This document shows, one piece after another, positions 10,849 through 19,817 of a stretch of DNA of 64,000 nucleotides. The notes below the pieces were generated by a model, which worked only from the letters and a program-made list of their open reading frames with translations, searched no databases and was not told the DNA's origin. The DNA is from Thermococcus chitonophagus. Lineage in GTDB: Archaea > Methanobacteriota_B > Thermococci > Thermococcales > Thermococcaceae. The position numbers and the translations under genes were made by a program. Position 1 is the stretch's first letter. The number at the start of each line of letters is the position of its first letter. The stretch spans positions 848,978 through 912,977 of the forward strand of contig NZ_CP015193.1 of the NCBI RefSeq assembly GCF_002214605.1, written 5' to 3'.

Positions 10849-12172
10849 AATCCTTTAAATCCCACACGAGACCTTTTCTGCCCCTGTACTCCTTCGCTAT
10901 TATGCCGTAGTACTTTTTCCAGCCCTTGAATCTCGTTAGCTCAGCTTTCCTCTTCAATGAGCTTAAAATTGCCTCGATATCTCTGCTCCTTAACTTCTCC
11001 CACTTAACTTCGACGAATAAAACCTTCTTCTCCTTTTCATTTATTCCGATTATATCAATCTCCTCGTTCTTTTTCCACCATTTTCCGACGTTGGTGATTT
11101 TAAAGGGGAGCATGTCTTTCTTGCCTGCCTCAATCAGGAATTCCTTCCCAACTCTCTCGAAGACGAATCCAAGGTACCTGTTGTACTCCTGCTCAAAGTC
11201 TTCAATGTACCCGAACTCTAGGAGCTGGGTTTTGTTTGGATAGACGAACCTGAACCAGAACGTGAAGTAGAGGTCGCTTATATAGTACCTCCTGTTTCTG
11301 GCTTTTTCAATATCCCCAAGTGGATACTCCTCCTTGACTATGTGTAGGAGCCTCAAGTTTTCCAAATATTGAGATACCGTAGATGGTGGTAGGCCTGTGT
11401 AGTTTACTATCTCTCCGAACTTTGTATTCCCAAATGCTATCGCCTTCAGTATCTTAAAGTACCTTCCAGGTTCTCTCAATTCGCTCCTCAGTAAAAATTC
11501 CGCCTCATCAAACAGCATTTTGTTTGGCTGGAAAACTTCCTCGAGCTTTTCCCCTGATTCCAGTCTAAACTTAACTTCCTCTATATAAGCTGGTATCCCA
11601 TCGGTTATTCCAAATATTCTCACTAGTTCCTCCCATGATTTCTCGGGAAAGAACTCCTTGAGGTGGAAGAACTTTAGGGGTCTGAGTTTTATAGATAACG
11701 TTCTCCTACCGTATAGGGGACTCTTGTACCCTAAAACTTGGCTCTCCATTATACTTATTGATGATCCCGTCAGGACAAGCTTTAATCTCTTTGAGCGATC
11801 GAAGATTTTCTGGAATTTGGAAACTATCCCCTTATTTCCCTTAATCAGGTTTGGAAATTCATCTATTATGACAACATATTCGTTTTCCTCTAGTATCTCG
11901 AAAAGCTCCTCCCAGGTAAGCTCAGCCTTTTCGATTAGCTTGTTTTTGAGACCCCTCGCGACTATTCTCTTAAAGTTATCCAAGTTATCTTTTTCCAGTG
12001 TTTCCTCCGCAAAGAAATAGATATGCCTGACTCCTCTTACGGACTCTTTAACAAGCCTAGTCTTTCCAATCCTCCTCCTTCCATAAATTATTATCAGCTC
12101 CTTCCTTCTGCTTGAGTACGCTCTCCTTAGCAGTTCCAGTTCTTCTCTCCTATCAACAAATAGTTCACACAT
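10823..12172 (-). CDS. archaeal AAA ATPase with C-terminal DUF234 domain
   Basis: A 449-residue member of the archaeal ATPase family expanded in Pyrococcus. The P-loop is GRRRIGKT (about 31-38) and the Walker B is [11 protein letters not shown] (about 98-108). A winged-helix-like segment ([14 protein letters not shown]) follows. The C-terminal DUF234 part has a PD-(D/E)XK-like pattern: EIDIIG, then VEVKW near 390-410. That domain could be a nuclease or a degenerate one. Cellular role is unknown; links to mobile elements and toxin-like functions have been proposed for the family. Only AT-rich sequence precedes the ATG, and a 7-base inverted repeat spans the start region (12162-12196). Confidence 0.88.
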   Translation of the reverse strand: MCELFVDRREELELLRRAYSSRRKELIIIYGRRRIGKTRLVKESVRGVRHIYFFAEETLEKDNLDNFKRIVARGLKNKLIEKAELTWEELFEILEENEYVVIIDEFPNLIKGNKGIVSKFQKIFDRSKRLKLVLTGSSISIMESQVLGYKSPLYGRRTLSIKLRPLKFFHLKEFFPEKSWEELVRIFGITDGIPAYIEEVKFRLESGEKLEEVFQPNKMLFDEAEFLLRSELREPGRYFKILKAIAFGNTKFGEIVNYTGLPPSTVSQYLENLRLLHIVKEEYPLGDIEKARNRRYYISDLYFTFWFRFVYPNKTQLLEFGYIEDFEQEYNRYLGFVFERVGKEFLIEAGKKDMLPFKITNVGKWWKKNEEIDIIGINEKEKKVLFVEVKWEKLRSRDIEAILSSLKRKAELTRFKGWKKYYGIIAKEYRGRKGLVWDLKDFKEVLGDL

Positions 12173-12196
12173 GATTATAATAATCTAACGTGAACT
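12162..12196. promoter_or_regulatory. inverted repeat in the ATPase/truD divergent region
   Basis: AGTTCAC (12162-12168) and GTGAACT (12190-12196) form perfect seven-base arms separated by 21 bases. They span the start codon of the minus-strand ATPase and its expected transcription start. It may be an operator; with this arm length chance cannot be excluded. Confidence 0.3.
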
Positions 12197-12246
12197 ATTT
12201 AACGTTTGTGGAAACCTTTTTATTTGTCCTTTAGCTCTTAAGGAGG

Positions 12247-13479
12247 ATGAGGTACCTAAGCGAGACCCCAGGAATAGGAGGAAGGATAAAAGTCTATCCC
12301 GAGGATTTCATAGTCCGGGAAGTCTTACCTTCATCGATTTTTAAGGGTGGAAAGTGCAGGATATACCTTCTGAAGAAGAGAAATTGGGAGACCATGGCAG
12401 CCATAAAGGAAATAGCGAAGAGAATTGGCATTCACTATTCTGAGATCGGCTTCGCGGGAACAAAGGATAGGCATGCTGTAACCTACCAGTACATAAGCAT
12501 CTGCAGGGATGTTGACCTTGCTCAGGTCAGGATTGCGGATATAGAAATAAAGTTCGTTGGATATGGTAGGCCACTTAGGCTTGGCCTTCTCCTGGGCAAC
12601 TGGTTTAAGATAAGGGTTAGGGATGCGGAAAGGCCAGAATTAATTAAAGACATAATTACAGAATTAAAGAATAAAGGGGGCTTTCCCAACTACTTCGGAG
12701 TTCAGAGGTTCGGCGAGAAGAGGAGCGTCAACCATATAGTTGGTAGGTTGTTGCTTGAGGGGAAGTACGAGGAGGCGGCTGAGGTCTTCCTGGGTTATCC
12801 TGGGGAAGGCATGGAGGGAGACGAGGCAAGAAGGAAATTCCTGGAGACGAAAGACGTTGATCTGGCCCTCAAGGAATTCCCCAAGTTCCTGAGGTACGAG
12901 AGGGCAATGCTTTACAAGTACAAGGAGACGAAAAGCTGGAAGAAGGCCTTTCTGGTTCTTCCAAGGCCAATATTGAGGATCTTTATCCATGCATTTCAGG
13001 CTTACCTATTCAACTTATACCTCTCGAGGAGAATCGAAGGAGGGTTGCCGTTAAATGAGGCTCTCCCAGGGGATATAGTCGTTCAGATCAAGCGTGGAAT
13101 ACCCCTCAGAACGAGAACTTACAGGGTGACGGAAACCAATGTAGACTTCGTGAACTCAAAGATAAAGAAGGGAGAAGCGATGGTTTCCGGGCCGATCTTT
13201 GGCTACTCTATGAGAAAAGCTGAAGGCATCCCAGGAAAACTCGAAAAGGAAATCTTGGAAGAGGCAGGAATTAGCCTTGAGGCGTTTAAAAAGCTTCCAA
13301 AACCGCTGAGGGAGCCTGGAGGTAGGAGGGAACTCATAATAAAGCCGAGAAAATTTGCGTATAGGATCGAGGGAAATGACGTCGTGTTCAGGTTCTTCCT
13401 GCCCAAAGGTGTTTACGCGACGAGCGTTCTCAGGGAATTTATGAAAATTAGAGCTCTATCCCCTTTACCTTGTCGCTGA
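12247..13479 (+). CDS. truD: tRNA pseudouridine synthase D
   Basis: Converts uridine 13 of tRNA to pseudouridine. The protein has 410 residues with the catalytic TruD motif [15 protein letters not shown] (about 66-80; the Asp is the nucleophile). The nested TruD insertion domain is present, as is the late motif [17 protein letters not shown]. The ATG at 12247 is the only possible start, because an in-frame stop lies at 12232-12234. The purine-rich AGGAGG directly abuts the ATG. A TATA box (CCTTTTTATT, about 12215-12224) about 25 bases upstream makes a leaderless mRNA likely. The 3' end overlaps the convergent gene at 13448. Confidence 0.95.
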   Translation: MRYLSETPGIGGRIKVYPEDFIVREVLPSSIFKGGKCRIYLLKKRNWETMAAIKEIAKRIGIHYSEIGFAGTKDRHAVTYQYISICRDVDLAQVRIADIEIKFVGYGRPLRLGLLLGNWFKIRVRDAERPELIKDIITELKNKGGFPNYFGVQRFGEKRSVNHIVGRLLLEGKYEEAAEVFLGYPGEGMEGDEARRKFLETKDVDLALKEFPKFLRYERAMLYKYKETKSWKKAFLVLPRPILRIFIHAFQAYLFNLYLSRRIEGGLPLNEALPGDIVVQIKRGIPLRTRTYRVTETNVDFVNSKIKKGEAMVSGPIFGYSMRKAEGIPGKLEKEILEEAGISLEAFKKLPKPLREPGGRRELIIKPRKFAYRIEGNDVVFRFFLPKGVYATSVLREFMKIRALSPLPCR

Positions 13480-13735
13480 CGTAGCCCTCTAAAATTTCAA
13501 CCCTAACGTACCTCTCTTCTCCCGTAAGGTCGGCCATTAGTGTCACTGCTCTCTGGTAGTCCCAGAGCCTTCTCTTAGCTTCATCTGTAACTCTGTACGC
13601 CATAACAATGATCTCCTTCTCCATCTTCTGGCTTGCCATTTCTATTACCTTTAGGGCATCTTCTTCCGTGAACACTCCCTTCTTCTTCACCAGCATATCC
13701 ATACCCCCGAAACTAGTTTCGGGGGTATCCATCAT
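13448..13735 (-). CDS. small conserved hypothetical protein
   Basis: Up to 95 residues, function unknown. No catalytic motif is recognised; the middle ([34 protein letters not shown]) looks alpha/beta. It could start at 13735, where ATGATG overlaps the TGA of the upstream methyltransferase, or at the internal ATG at 13702 or 13696. The latter gives MLVKKKGVF... with GGGGGT just ahead. A perfect 28-base palindrome (13701-13728) covers codons 3-11 of the longer version. Residues encoded by the palindrome (TPETSFGG) are low-complexity, so the internal start is likelier. Confidence 0.6.
   Translation of the reverse strand: MMDTPETSFGGMDMLVKKKGVFTEEDALKVIEMASQKMEKEIIVMAYRVTDEAKRRLWDYQRAVTLMADLTGEERYVRVEILEGYVSDKVKGIEL
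13701..13728. repeat. perfect 28-bp palindrome
   Basis: ATACCCCCGAAACT followed directly by its exact reverse complement AGTTTCGGGGGTAT. There is no loop. It lies at the junction between the m5C methyltransferase stop and the next gene on the minus strand. It could be a hairpin that tunes readthrough and start choice, or a protein-binding site. Confidence 0.85.
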
Positions 13736-14667
13736 AAAGGCTTGACTATCTTCGCTATATAGAACGCCTCAGTATCATTATCCTGGGGATGAATTCTGAC
13801 AGTCTTCTTTAGCTCTTCGTTGTACTTTCTTCCCTCCCATTCCAAAATCGGCTCAGTTGTCTTTAATGGCAGTTTAATTTTTTCGAGCTTCGCATCCGAC
13901 TTCTGGAGGAGAAAATCTACCACTTCCTCGTTCTCTAGAGGATCTACGGTGCACGTTGAATAAACCAGAACTCCTCCGGGCTTTAAAGCTTTATATGCAG
14001 CTAGTATAAGCCTCTTCTGGAGCCTTGAGTGGTAGTAGACCTTTCCCAAGCTCCACGTCTTTGCAAACTTGAAGTTCTTTCTTATCATCCCGACGGAGGA
14101 GCACGGGGCGTCCAAAAGAACCCTGTCAAAGGTGTCTCCATATTTGGCATAGTATGCCCCATCCTTTATGGTAACCTTTGCAATTAAAACTCCTGCCCTG
14201 TTGAGGTTAGCTATGAGGATATTTGCTCTATCCTGCTTTGCGTCGTTAGCTATTATACACCCCTCGTTGCCCATGTACTGGGCCATCTGAGTAGTTTTGC
14301 TCCCTGGGGCAGCGGCCATATCCAAAACCAGCTCTCCGGGCTGTGGATCTAAGACTACGGGGGGTATCATAGAGCTGGCTTCTTGGGGAATAATCAGGCC
14401 GAGGGAGTATTCAATAAGCTGGCCGAAGTTTACATCATAAGATTTTATGAAAAATCCTTCCCCTTTCGTCCATGGAATCCTCTCGAGCTCAAACTTCTCC
14501 TCAAGCATCGACTTTATCTCGTCAAGACTCCCCTTGAGCGTGTTTATTCTAATGCTTGGTCTTAAAGGTTTGTAAAGGTAAGTCCAGAAATCTTCTGTAT
14601 CGTCTAGCTTGGAGTACCTTTCCACGAGCTTTCTGTTGATCTTCTGGAACTCTTCTCTGTAGTTCAT
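13732..14667 (-). CDS. NOL1/NOP2/Sun family RNA m5C methyltransferase
   Basis: SAM-dependent RNA cytosine-5 methyltransferase of 311 residues. The SAM-binding motif I is DMAAAPGSKTTQ (116-127). Motif IV DAPCSSVG supplies Cys189 and motif VI YSTCTVDPLENE supplies Cys239, the two cysteines used in catalysis and product release. There is no PUA domain, so it is the short archaeal form. Pyrococcal relatives have been linked to tRNA m5C. Which RNA this copy modifies cannot be read from the sequence. Its stop overlaps the next gene's possible ATG. Confidence 0.93.
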   Translation of the reverse strand: MNYREEFQKINRKLVERYSKLDDTEDFWTYLYKPLRPSIRINTLKGSLDEIKSMLEEKFELERIPWTKGEGFFIKSYDVNFGQLIEYSLGLIIPQEASSMIPPVVLDPQPGELVLDMAAAPGSKTTQMAQYMGNEGCIIANDAKQDRANILIANLNRAGVLIAKVTIKDGAYYAKYGDTFDRVLLDAPCSSVGMIRKNFKFAKTWSLGKVYYHSRLQKRLILAAYKALKPGGVLVYSTCTVDPLENEEVVDFLLQKSDAKLEKIKLPLKTTEPILEWEGRKYNEELKKTVRIHPQDNDTEAFYIAKIVKPL

Positions 14668-14871
14668 GTTTGGCTCGTTCTTGTAAGGGGTATTTAGGTT
14701 TTAGGTTTGTGTTTGGAGAGTTCGTTGAGGTGATAAATCCCTAAAACTTTATTTTCCCAATGTAAGTAATAAAAATTCAATTCCTTGGGCTATGATATTG
14801 TATATTATGTCTAAGAAATAACAGCAACTTATTAGAGGACATTTCATGGTAGGTTGATATTTTTAGCGCCG

Positions 14872-15348
14872 CTATTTGCCTGCTAAAGCGTCGTAAAAAG
14901 ATACCTCAAGACCTTTGAGGGTCTTAACACCGACTAGAACTTTATATTCTTTTACTGTGCTTTCTCCTCTTAAAACACTCTCGATTTCCTTGGTAAGTTC
15001 CTCAAGGTTATCTCCAAAGAATCCTACTATAAGATCATAGTCTCCGAGAGTCTTGTATACTTCAAATGTTCTTTTGCATTCCATAAGTTTCCTCATAAAT
15101 CTAACTATCTCCTCTTCCTTTGCGGCAGGGTTTAGTTTTATTAAAACGATTGCGTAGGAGTAACCAACTTTATCGAATCTTAGGTACGCAGATATGAAGA
15201 TATATCCTCTCCTTATAAGGTTTGTACGCCTCCATCTTACTGCGGATTTTGACATTCCTAATTTTCTTGCTATCTCCGCGTCGCTTATTCTCCCATTTTT
15301 CTTTAATAATTCAATTATGCACCAATCTTTTTCCGATAACTTTGACAT
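14872..15348 (-). CDS. Lrp/AsnC family transcriptional regulator
   Basis: A 158-residue regulator with an N-terminal winged helix (DAEIARKLGMSKSAVRWRRTNLI, about 23-45) and a C-terminal RAM-like domain (GDYDLIVGFFGDNLEEL). The family senses amino acids or related small molecules and often controls an adjacent gene. It is transcribed divergently from the racemase/DUF917/OPT cluster with only about 150 bases between, so it is the obvious candidate regulator of that cluster. A weak ACCATT/AATGGT inverted pair lies in the intergenic region (15373-15407). Confidence 0.9.
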   Translation of the reverse strand: MSKLSEKDWCIIELLKKNGRISDAEIARKLGMSKSAVRWRRTNLIRRGYIFISAYLRFDKVGYSYAIVLIKLNPAAKEEEIVRFMRKLMECKRTFEVYKTLGDYDLIVGFFGDNLEELTKEIESVLRGESTVKEYKVLVGVKTLKGLEVSFYDALAGK

Positions 15349-15435
15349 GAGGATCCCCCTCTTAGTTCAATCACCATTTTAAAAAGCATGATTAGCTCAC
15401 TAATGGTAGATATTTATTTTTGGCACTTTGATCTA

Positions 15436-15452
15436 ATGGCCTATAAGTTTTA
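15436..15452 (+). promoter_or_regulatory. probable promoter of the racemase-OPT cluster
   Basis: AATGGCCTATAAGTTTT contains a good archaeal TATA box (CTATAAGT). Transcription would start near 15470, about 25 bases before the ATG at 15496. It lies within the region shared with the divergent Lrp-type regulator. Confidence 0.55.
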
Positions 15453-15495
15453 TTGTCTATTGTGAAGTTCCTTATTGCTACTTTCTGATTCAGCA

Positions 15496-16197
15496 ATGTC
15501 TAAAATTTGGGCTCAGAAAGCTAATTTGGTGACTAGTGTAATGTACAATATTGGTTTGATTAGGGTTTTAACTTTGGAGGATGAAGATTCCTTAAACGCT
15601 CATGGAAGGTTAATTGAACGGACATTTCCCGAACTTAAGGTGGAGAGTCGATGCATAGAAGACCAGCCATTTGGCATATACGATAAAGAAAGCGAAGAGA
15701 AAGCCAAACCAAAGGTCATTAGGCTGGCAAAAGCTTTTGAAAAGGATGGAAAAGATGCAGTCATAATAAGCTGTGCTGCTGATCCGGCTGTCAAGGAGTT
15801 AAGAAAAGTTCTAAAAATCCCGGTCATTGGAGCAGGATCCTCTGCAGCCCTTCTAGCTTTGGAAGTTGGGGATAGTGTTGGAGTTATAAACTTAACCGAA
15901 GAGACTCCAAAGGCTATCTCCGAAATTCTCGGGAATCACTTAGTGGTCGAAGCCAAGCCCAAGAGAGTTAAAAATACCCTTGATCTCCTAAAAGAAGAAA
16001 GTAAAGAGGAAATTATTAAACTAGCTAAAGAAATGGAAAAAGATGTTGATGTGATAATTCTTGGATGTACTGGTATGTCTACAATTGGAGTTGCCGGCTT
16101 GCTTTCTAAGCGGGTTAATGTTCCTATTGTTGATCCGGTCGTAGCCTCTGGGGCAATGACTCTTGCAATTCTGAAGAATATAGATGCATGGAGGTGA
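15496..16197 (+). CDS. Asp/Glu/hydantoin racemase family protein
   Basis: A 233-residue cofactor-independent racemase of the Asp/Glu/hydantoin superfamily. The two catalytic-type cysteines are Cys93 (IISCAADPAV) and Cys191 (LGCTGMSTIG). The LGCTGMS pattern resembles hydantoin racemase more than glutamate racemase. A likely substrate is an amino acid or 5-substituted hydantoin. The ATG at 15496 is chosen; the frame is open to a TTG at 15475, but that lies at the predicted transcription start. It heads the nine-gene cluster and ends overlapping the binding site of the DUF917 gene. Confidence 0.85.
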   Translation: MSKIWAQKANLVTSVMYNIGLIRVLTLEDEDSLNAHGRLIERTFPELKVESRCIEDQPFGIYDKESEEKAKPKVIRLAKAFEKDGKDAVIISCAADPAVKELRKVLKIPVIGAGSSAALLALEVGDSVGVINLTEETPKAISEILGNHLVVEAKPKRVKNTLDLLKEESKEEIIKLAKEMEKDVDVIILGCTGMSTIGVAGLLSKRVNVPIVDPVVASGAMTLAILKNIDAWR

Positions 16198-16202
16198 TTA
16201 AT

Positions 16203-17288
16203 TTGAGAATAAAAATCAATGAAGAAATGGCTGAATTTGCCGTAATTGGAGGAGCATTTTTTGGTGGAGGGGGTGGAGGAAACATTGAATTAGGTCTCAG
16301 ACATGCCAAACTTGCCTTGGAACTGGGTGATGTAGTGTTAGTAGATATAGATGACTTACCCCAGGATAGTACCATAGTTACCGTATCCCTTGTGGGTGCG
16401 CCCTCGTCCAAGGAGGCATTTGTTACACCATCTCACATGATCAAGGCTTTTGAGTGTATGAAAGATGAGATTGGGGAGATCGCTGGAGTTATAACTTCCG
16501 AAAATGGTGGATACTCCACGATTAATGGATGGATTCAAGCTGCTGTTTTCGAAATTCCTGTGGTCGATGCGCCTGCTGATGGAAGAGCGCATCCTACTGG
16601 AGTTATGGGTTCTTTAGGCTTACACAATCTCCCTGGCTATGTTTCAACCCAAGTGGGTGTTGGAGGTAATCGGGAAAAAGGTAAGTATGTGGAGGTTGTT
16701 GCAAAGGGGAGTGTTTTATCAACATCTAGGATAATTAGGGAAGCAGCAGTTGAGGCAGGTGGCCTTATAGCTGTTGTTAGGAACCCTGTTTCTGTTAAAT
16801 ACGTGAAGGAAAATGCTGCCCTAGGAGCTATTAAAAAGGCAATAGATGTCGGAAAGATAATTCTTCGGTATAAGGAAGACCCTGGGAAAATGGCAGAGGA
16901 ACTGTGTTCAAAACTTGGTGGTAAGGTTGTAGGAGAGGGGAGGGTAGTTAAATATTGGCTCGAAAGTCGGGGTGGATTTGATATAGGGAGGATAATAATT
17001 GCAGATGAGAATAGGCGCGAGGTCGAATTAGTTTTCTGGAATGAGTTCATGAAATTACAAAGCAATGGAATAGAACTTGCTAAGTTCCCAGATCTAATAG
17101 TTTTATTAGATAAGCAAACAGGACTACCACTGACATCTGCAGAAGTTAAAGTTGGTGATCAGGTTATCGTTCTCATAGTTCCAAAGGAAAAGATACCCTT
17201 GGGATCTGGGGTTTTAGATCCTCAGGCTCTTTCTGTCATTGAAAGTGTAATAAACGGGGGTGATGGCTATGCTAAAGCAGGTGATTGA
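16203..17288 (+). CDS. DUF917 family protein (S-methyl-thiohydantoin desulfurase-like)
   Basis: A 361-residue DUF917 protein. This Pfam family has been renamed after S-methyl thiohydantoin desulfurase and is related to hydantoinase/oxoprolinase proteins. Visible family features are a glycine run GGAFFGGGGGG (about 16-26), SENGGYSTINGW, and VVDAPADGRAHPTG (about 120-133), equivalent to the family's DADGxGRAxP block. The TTG at 16203 is preferred because GGAGGTGAT at 16190-16198 precedes it. The ATG at 16188 would overlap the previous gene and hide that site. It probably acts on a ring-containing amide; the substrate is unknown. Confidence 0.83.
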   Translation: MRIKINEEMAEFAVIGGAFFGGGGGGNIELGLRHAKLALELGDVVLVDIDDLPQDSTIVTVSLVGAPSSKEAFVTPSHMIKAFECMKDEIGEIAGVITSENGGYSTINGWIQAAVFEIPVVDAPADGRAHPTGVMGSLGLHNLPGYVSTQVGVGGNREKGKYVEVVAKGSVLSTSRIIREAAVEAGGLIAVVRNPVSVKYVKENAALGAIKKAIDVGKIILRYKEDPGKMAEELCSKLGGKVVGEGRVVKYWLESRGGFDIGRIIIADENRREVELVFWNEFMKLQSNGIELAKFPDLIVLLDKQTGLPLTSAEVKVGDQVIVLIVPKEKIPLGSGVLDPQALSVIESVINGGDGYAKAGD

Positions 17289-18192
17289 GGCTTATGAGCT
17301 TCTGGATAGTGCAAGGGTAGATGGTTATACTGTGGCAGATTTTCTGAAGGGAAGGGGAGTAAAGGAAGTTGAAGTTACAACGATTGAGGGAGAAAAAGGA
17401 TCCACCGACTTTGTTAAAATAGTCATCCCCGGAAAGGACAGCAAAGCTCCTAAATTAGGAATTATTGGGAGACTTGGTGGTATTGGAGCTAGGCCAGAAA
17501 GGATAGGGCTTGTCTCTGATGCAGATGGTGCAATTACTGCAATAGCAGTTGCTTTAAAGTTGGCAGACATGCAAAGCAATGGCGATATTCTCCCTGGGGA
17601 TGTTATAATATCAACGCACATATGCCCAGATGCTCCTACTAAGCCTCATGAACCGGTTCCTTTCATGGACTCCCCCGTTGATATAGCTACTATGAACAAA
17701 TATGAAGTTGACAAGAGAATGGATGCAATACTCTCAATAGACACAACTAAGGGAAATAGGATTATCAATATACGGGGATTCGCAATAACTCCTACGATTA
17801 AGGAAGGCTGGATTTTGAGAGTTAGTGAAGATCTTCTTGATATTATGGAATATGTGACTGGTAGAATGCCCGCTGTGGTTCCAATAACAATGCAGGATAT
17901 AACTCCATATGGAAATGGCATTTATCATATTAATAGCATCGTGCAACCAGCAACTGCAACGGACGCTCCTGTTGTTGGTGTTGCAATTACCGCTGAAGTT
18001 CCTGTTCCTGGATGTGCGACTGGGGCTAGTCACGAGATTGATATAGAGCTAGCTGGCCGGTTCTGTATAGAGGTTGCTAAGGGATTTGGAGCTGGCAAGG
18101 TCAAGTTCTACGATGAAGACGAATTTAGAAGACTGGTGGAATTGTATGGAAGTATGAAGCATTTACAAACTCTAGGGAGGCTTGAAAAGTGA
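17269..18192 (+). CDS. DUF1177 family protein, possible degenerate M42/M20-fold hydrolase
   Basis: A 307-residue protein that I assign to DUF1177 by its sequence and its neighbours (AroM, OPT). The ATG at 17269 follows GGGGGTGA. The order of motifs parallels the M42 aminopeptidase found elsewhere in this window. SDADGAITAIAVALKL (83-98) resembles [26 protein letters not shown] (110-123) matches the [13 protein letters not shown] position. DAILSIDTT (152-160) matches GFAIDVT. GASHEIDIE (252-260) matches [11 protein letters not shown]. Asp84 or Asp86, Asp121, Asp158 and His255 could therefore be metal ligands. The first M42 histidine (AHMD) has no clear counterpart. Function is inferred, not shown. 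Confidence 0.75.
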   Translation: MLKQVIEAYELLDSARVDGYTVADFLKGRGVKEVEVTTIEGEKGSTDFVKIVIPGKDSKAPKLGIIGRLGGIGARPERIGLVSDADGAITAIAVALKLADMQSNGDILPGDVIISTHICPDAPTKPHEPVPFMDSPVDIATMNKYEVDKRMDAILSIDTTKGNRIINIRGFAITPTIKEGWILRVSEDLLDIMEYVTGRMPAVVPITMQDITPYGNGIYHINSIVQPATATDAPVVGVAITAEVPVPGCATGASHEIDIELAGRFCIEVAKGFGAGKVKFYDEDEFRRLVELYGSMKHLQTLGRLEK

Positions 18193-18848
18193 AAGTTGGG
18201 TTTATAACAATTGGCCAAAGCCCCAGAGTTGACGTTGTTCCTGAGATACTTCCCTATATACCTGGGGTTGATGTCATAGAATGCGGAGCTCTTGACGGCT
18301 TGTCTATGGATGAAATTAAAAGGCTCGCTCCCAGGGAAGGTGATTACGTCCTAGTAACGAGGCTCAGAGATGGAAGTGAAGTGAAACTTAGCCGGGACAA
18401 AATTGTGAAGAGATTGCAAGAGTGTATAGACTTCCTTGAGAGCAAGGGTGTTGATGTAATAGGACTACTGTGTACTGGAGAGTTCCCAGAGCTCTCATCA
18501 AAGAGTGCAATGTTGATAGAACCATCTAACCTGCTCATAAAGCTCGTTGAAGCTATTAACCCCAAAATCCTAGGCGTCGTAATTCCAGATAACGCCCAAA
18601 TAGACATGACGAAGGACAAGTGGAGTAGGTGCTGTGATAAGGTAATTGTCGTTAGCTTCTCTCCCTATTCTGGGGATGAAAAAGAACTTCCTAACGTCTT
18701 GGAGCCCCTTAAGGATGCAGATCTGATAGTGCTTGATTGTATAGGATATCCGGCTAGAATTAAGTATATCGTTAAGAGGGCTCTAAATATTCCGGTTTTG
18801 TTGCCGAGGAGTGTTCTTGGAAAAGTAATAGCAGAACTGGGGGAGTGA
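18189..18848 (+). CDS. AroM family protein
   Basis: A 219-residue AroM-type protein; the family has no established reaction. Signature stretches are FITIGQSPRVD (5-15), CGALDGL (32-38), GLLCTGEFP (92-100) and VLDCIGY (181-187). Cys95 and Cys184 are placed much as the paired cysteines of Asp/Glu racemases, and AroM is distantly related to that fold. It may be an isomerase, racemase or C-N/C-C lyase acting on the same compound as the first gene. The GTG start overlaps the TGA of the DUF1177 gene (GTGA), indicating translational coupling. Confidence 0.83.
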   Translation: MKVGFITIGQSPRVDVVPEILPYIPGVDVIECGALDGLSMDEIKRLAPREGDYVLVTRLRDGSEVKLSRDKIVKRLQECIDFLESKGVDVIGLLCTGEFPELSSKSAMLIEPSNLLIKLVEAINPKILGVVIPDNAQIDMTKDKWSRCCDKVIVVSFSPYSGDEKELPNVLEPLKDADLIVLDCIGYPARIKYIVKRALNIPVLLPRSVLGKVIAELGE

Positions 18849-18850
18849 AA

Positions 18851-19801
18851 ATGAACATTTATGATGCATGTGAAGTTGCACTGAAGAAGTGTTTGGGGGT
18901 AAAGGAAGGAGAAATAGTCCTAATAATAGCTGATGAAAACACTAGAAAAATTGGATGGGCACTTTGGGAGAAGGCCAGAGAACTTAAAGCTGAAGCAATT
19001 TATACTGAGATAATTCCAAGGAAAGTGCACGGAGAAGAGCCACCAAAGCCTATTGCTGAAGCAATGAAATTTGCTGATGTTGTAATTGCCCCAACTACGA
19101 AATCCATAACACATACCTTAGCAAAGAAGGAGGCATGCGAAAGGGGAGTTAGAGTTGCAACACTCCCAGGAATAACGGAAGATGTATTCGTTAGGACTCT
19201 GAACGCTGACTATGATGAGATAGTAGAACTAACGAATAAAATCGCTGATATTCTCGACAGAGGGACTCAAGTAAGAATAGTCACAAGGCTTGGGACTGAT
19301 ATCAGCTTTTCGATAGAGGGAAGAAAGGCTAGGAGGAGTACTGGAGTTTACAAGAACCCAGGGGAATGTGGAAACCTACCTGGGGCGGAAGCATATATAG
19401 CTCCTGTCGAGGGGACTGGAAATGGTACTGTTGTTGTGGACGGTTCTATGGCTGGAATAGGCCTACTCAAGAACCCGATAAAGCTGACTTTTGTTGATGG
19501 TTATCTTGAAAAAATCGAAGGAGGTGATGAAGCAAGGAAATTGGAAGAAATATTGGCCCCATATGGAAAAGAAGCAAGAAACCTTGCGGAGTTTGGAGTG
19601 GGAACAAATCCCAACGCAAGGCTTAGTGGCAATATTTTAGAGGATGAGAAAGTCTTTGGAACTGTGCATATAGCTATAGGGAGTAACTATGATTTTGGAG
19701 GGAAAGTAAGGGCTCCTATACATCTTGACGGGATAATAAAGGAGCCTACTGTTTTTGTCGACGGAGAGATGGTGTTTAGGGATGGTAAACTACTCGTATA
19801 G
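18851..19801 (+). CDS. M29-type (leucyl/PepT-like) aminopeptidase
   Basis: A 316-residue protein of the thermophilic metallopeptidase M29 family, shorter than the classical about 400. Residues matching the M29 dinuclear site are all visible: Glu180 (NLPGAEAYIAP), Glu247 (LAEFGVG), His273 (VHIAIGSN), and His291 with Asp293 (PIHLDG). It is therefore probably an active cytosolic aminopeptidase. The ATG at 18851 follows GGGGGAGTGA, and the AroM stop lies within that site. Together with the OPT transporter it suggests import followed by stepwise hydrolysis of a peptide-like compound. Confidence 0.85.
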   Translation: MNIYDACEVALKKCLGVKEGEIVLIIADENTRKIGWALWEKARELKAEAIYTEIIPRKVHGEEPPKPIAEAMKFADVVIAPTTKSITHTLAKKEACERGVRVATLPGITEDVFVRTLNADYDEIVELTNKIADILDRGTQVRIVTRLGTDISFSIEGRKARRSTGVYKNPGECGNLPGAEAYIAPVEGTGNGTVVVDGSMAGIGLLKNPIKLTFVDGYLEKIEGGDEARKLEEILAPYGKEARNLAEFGVGTNPNARLSGNILEDEKVFGTVHIAIGSNYDFGGKVRAPIHLDGIIKEPTVFVDGEMVFRDGKLLV

Positions 19802-19817
19802 TTTGTAGGTGAGTGAA

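Noticed and set aside
10823-12172. Treating the DUF234 ATPase as a transposase or mobile element gene
   Set aside because: It has a clean AAA P-loop and DUF234 layout and no terminal inverted repeats around it.
15349-15495. att site or tRNA-linked integration point next to the racemase cluster
   Set aside because: No tRNA gene or direct repeat was found bordering the island, so integrase-mediated insertion cannot be supported.
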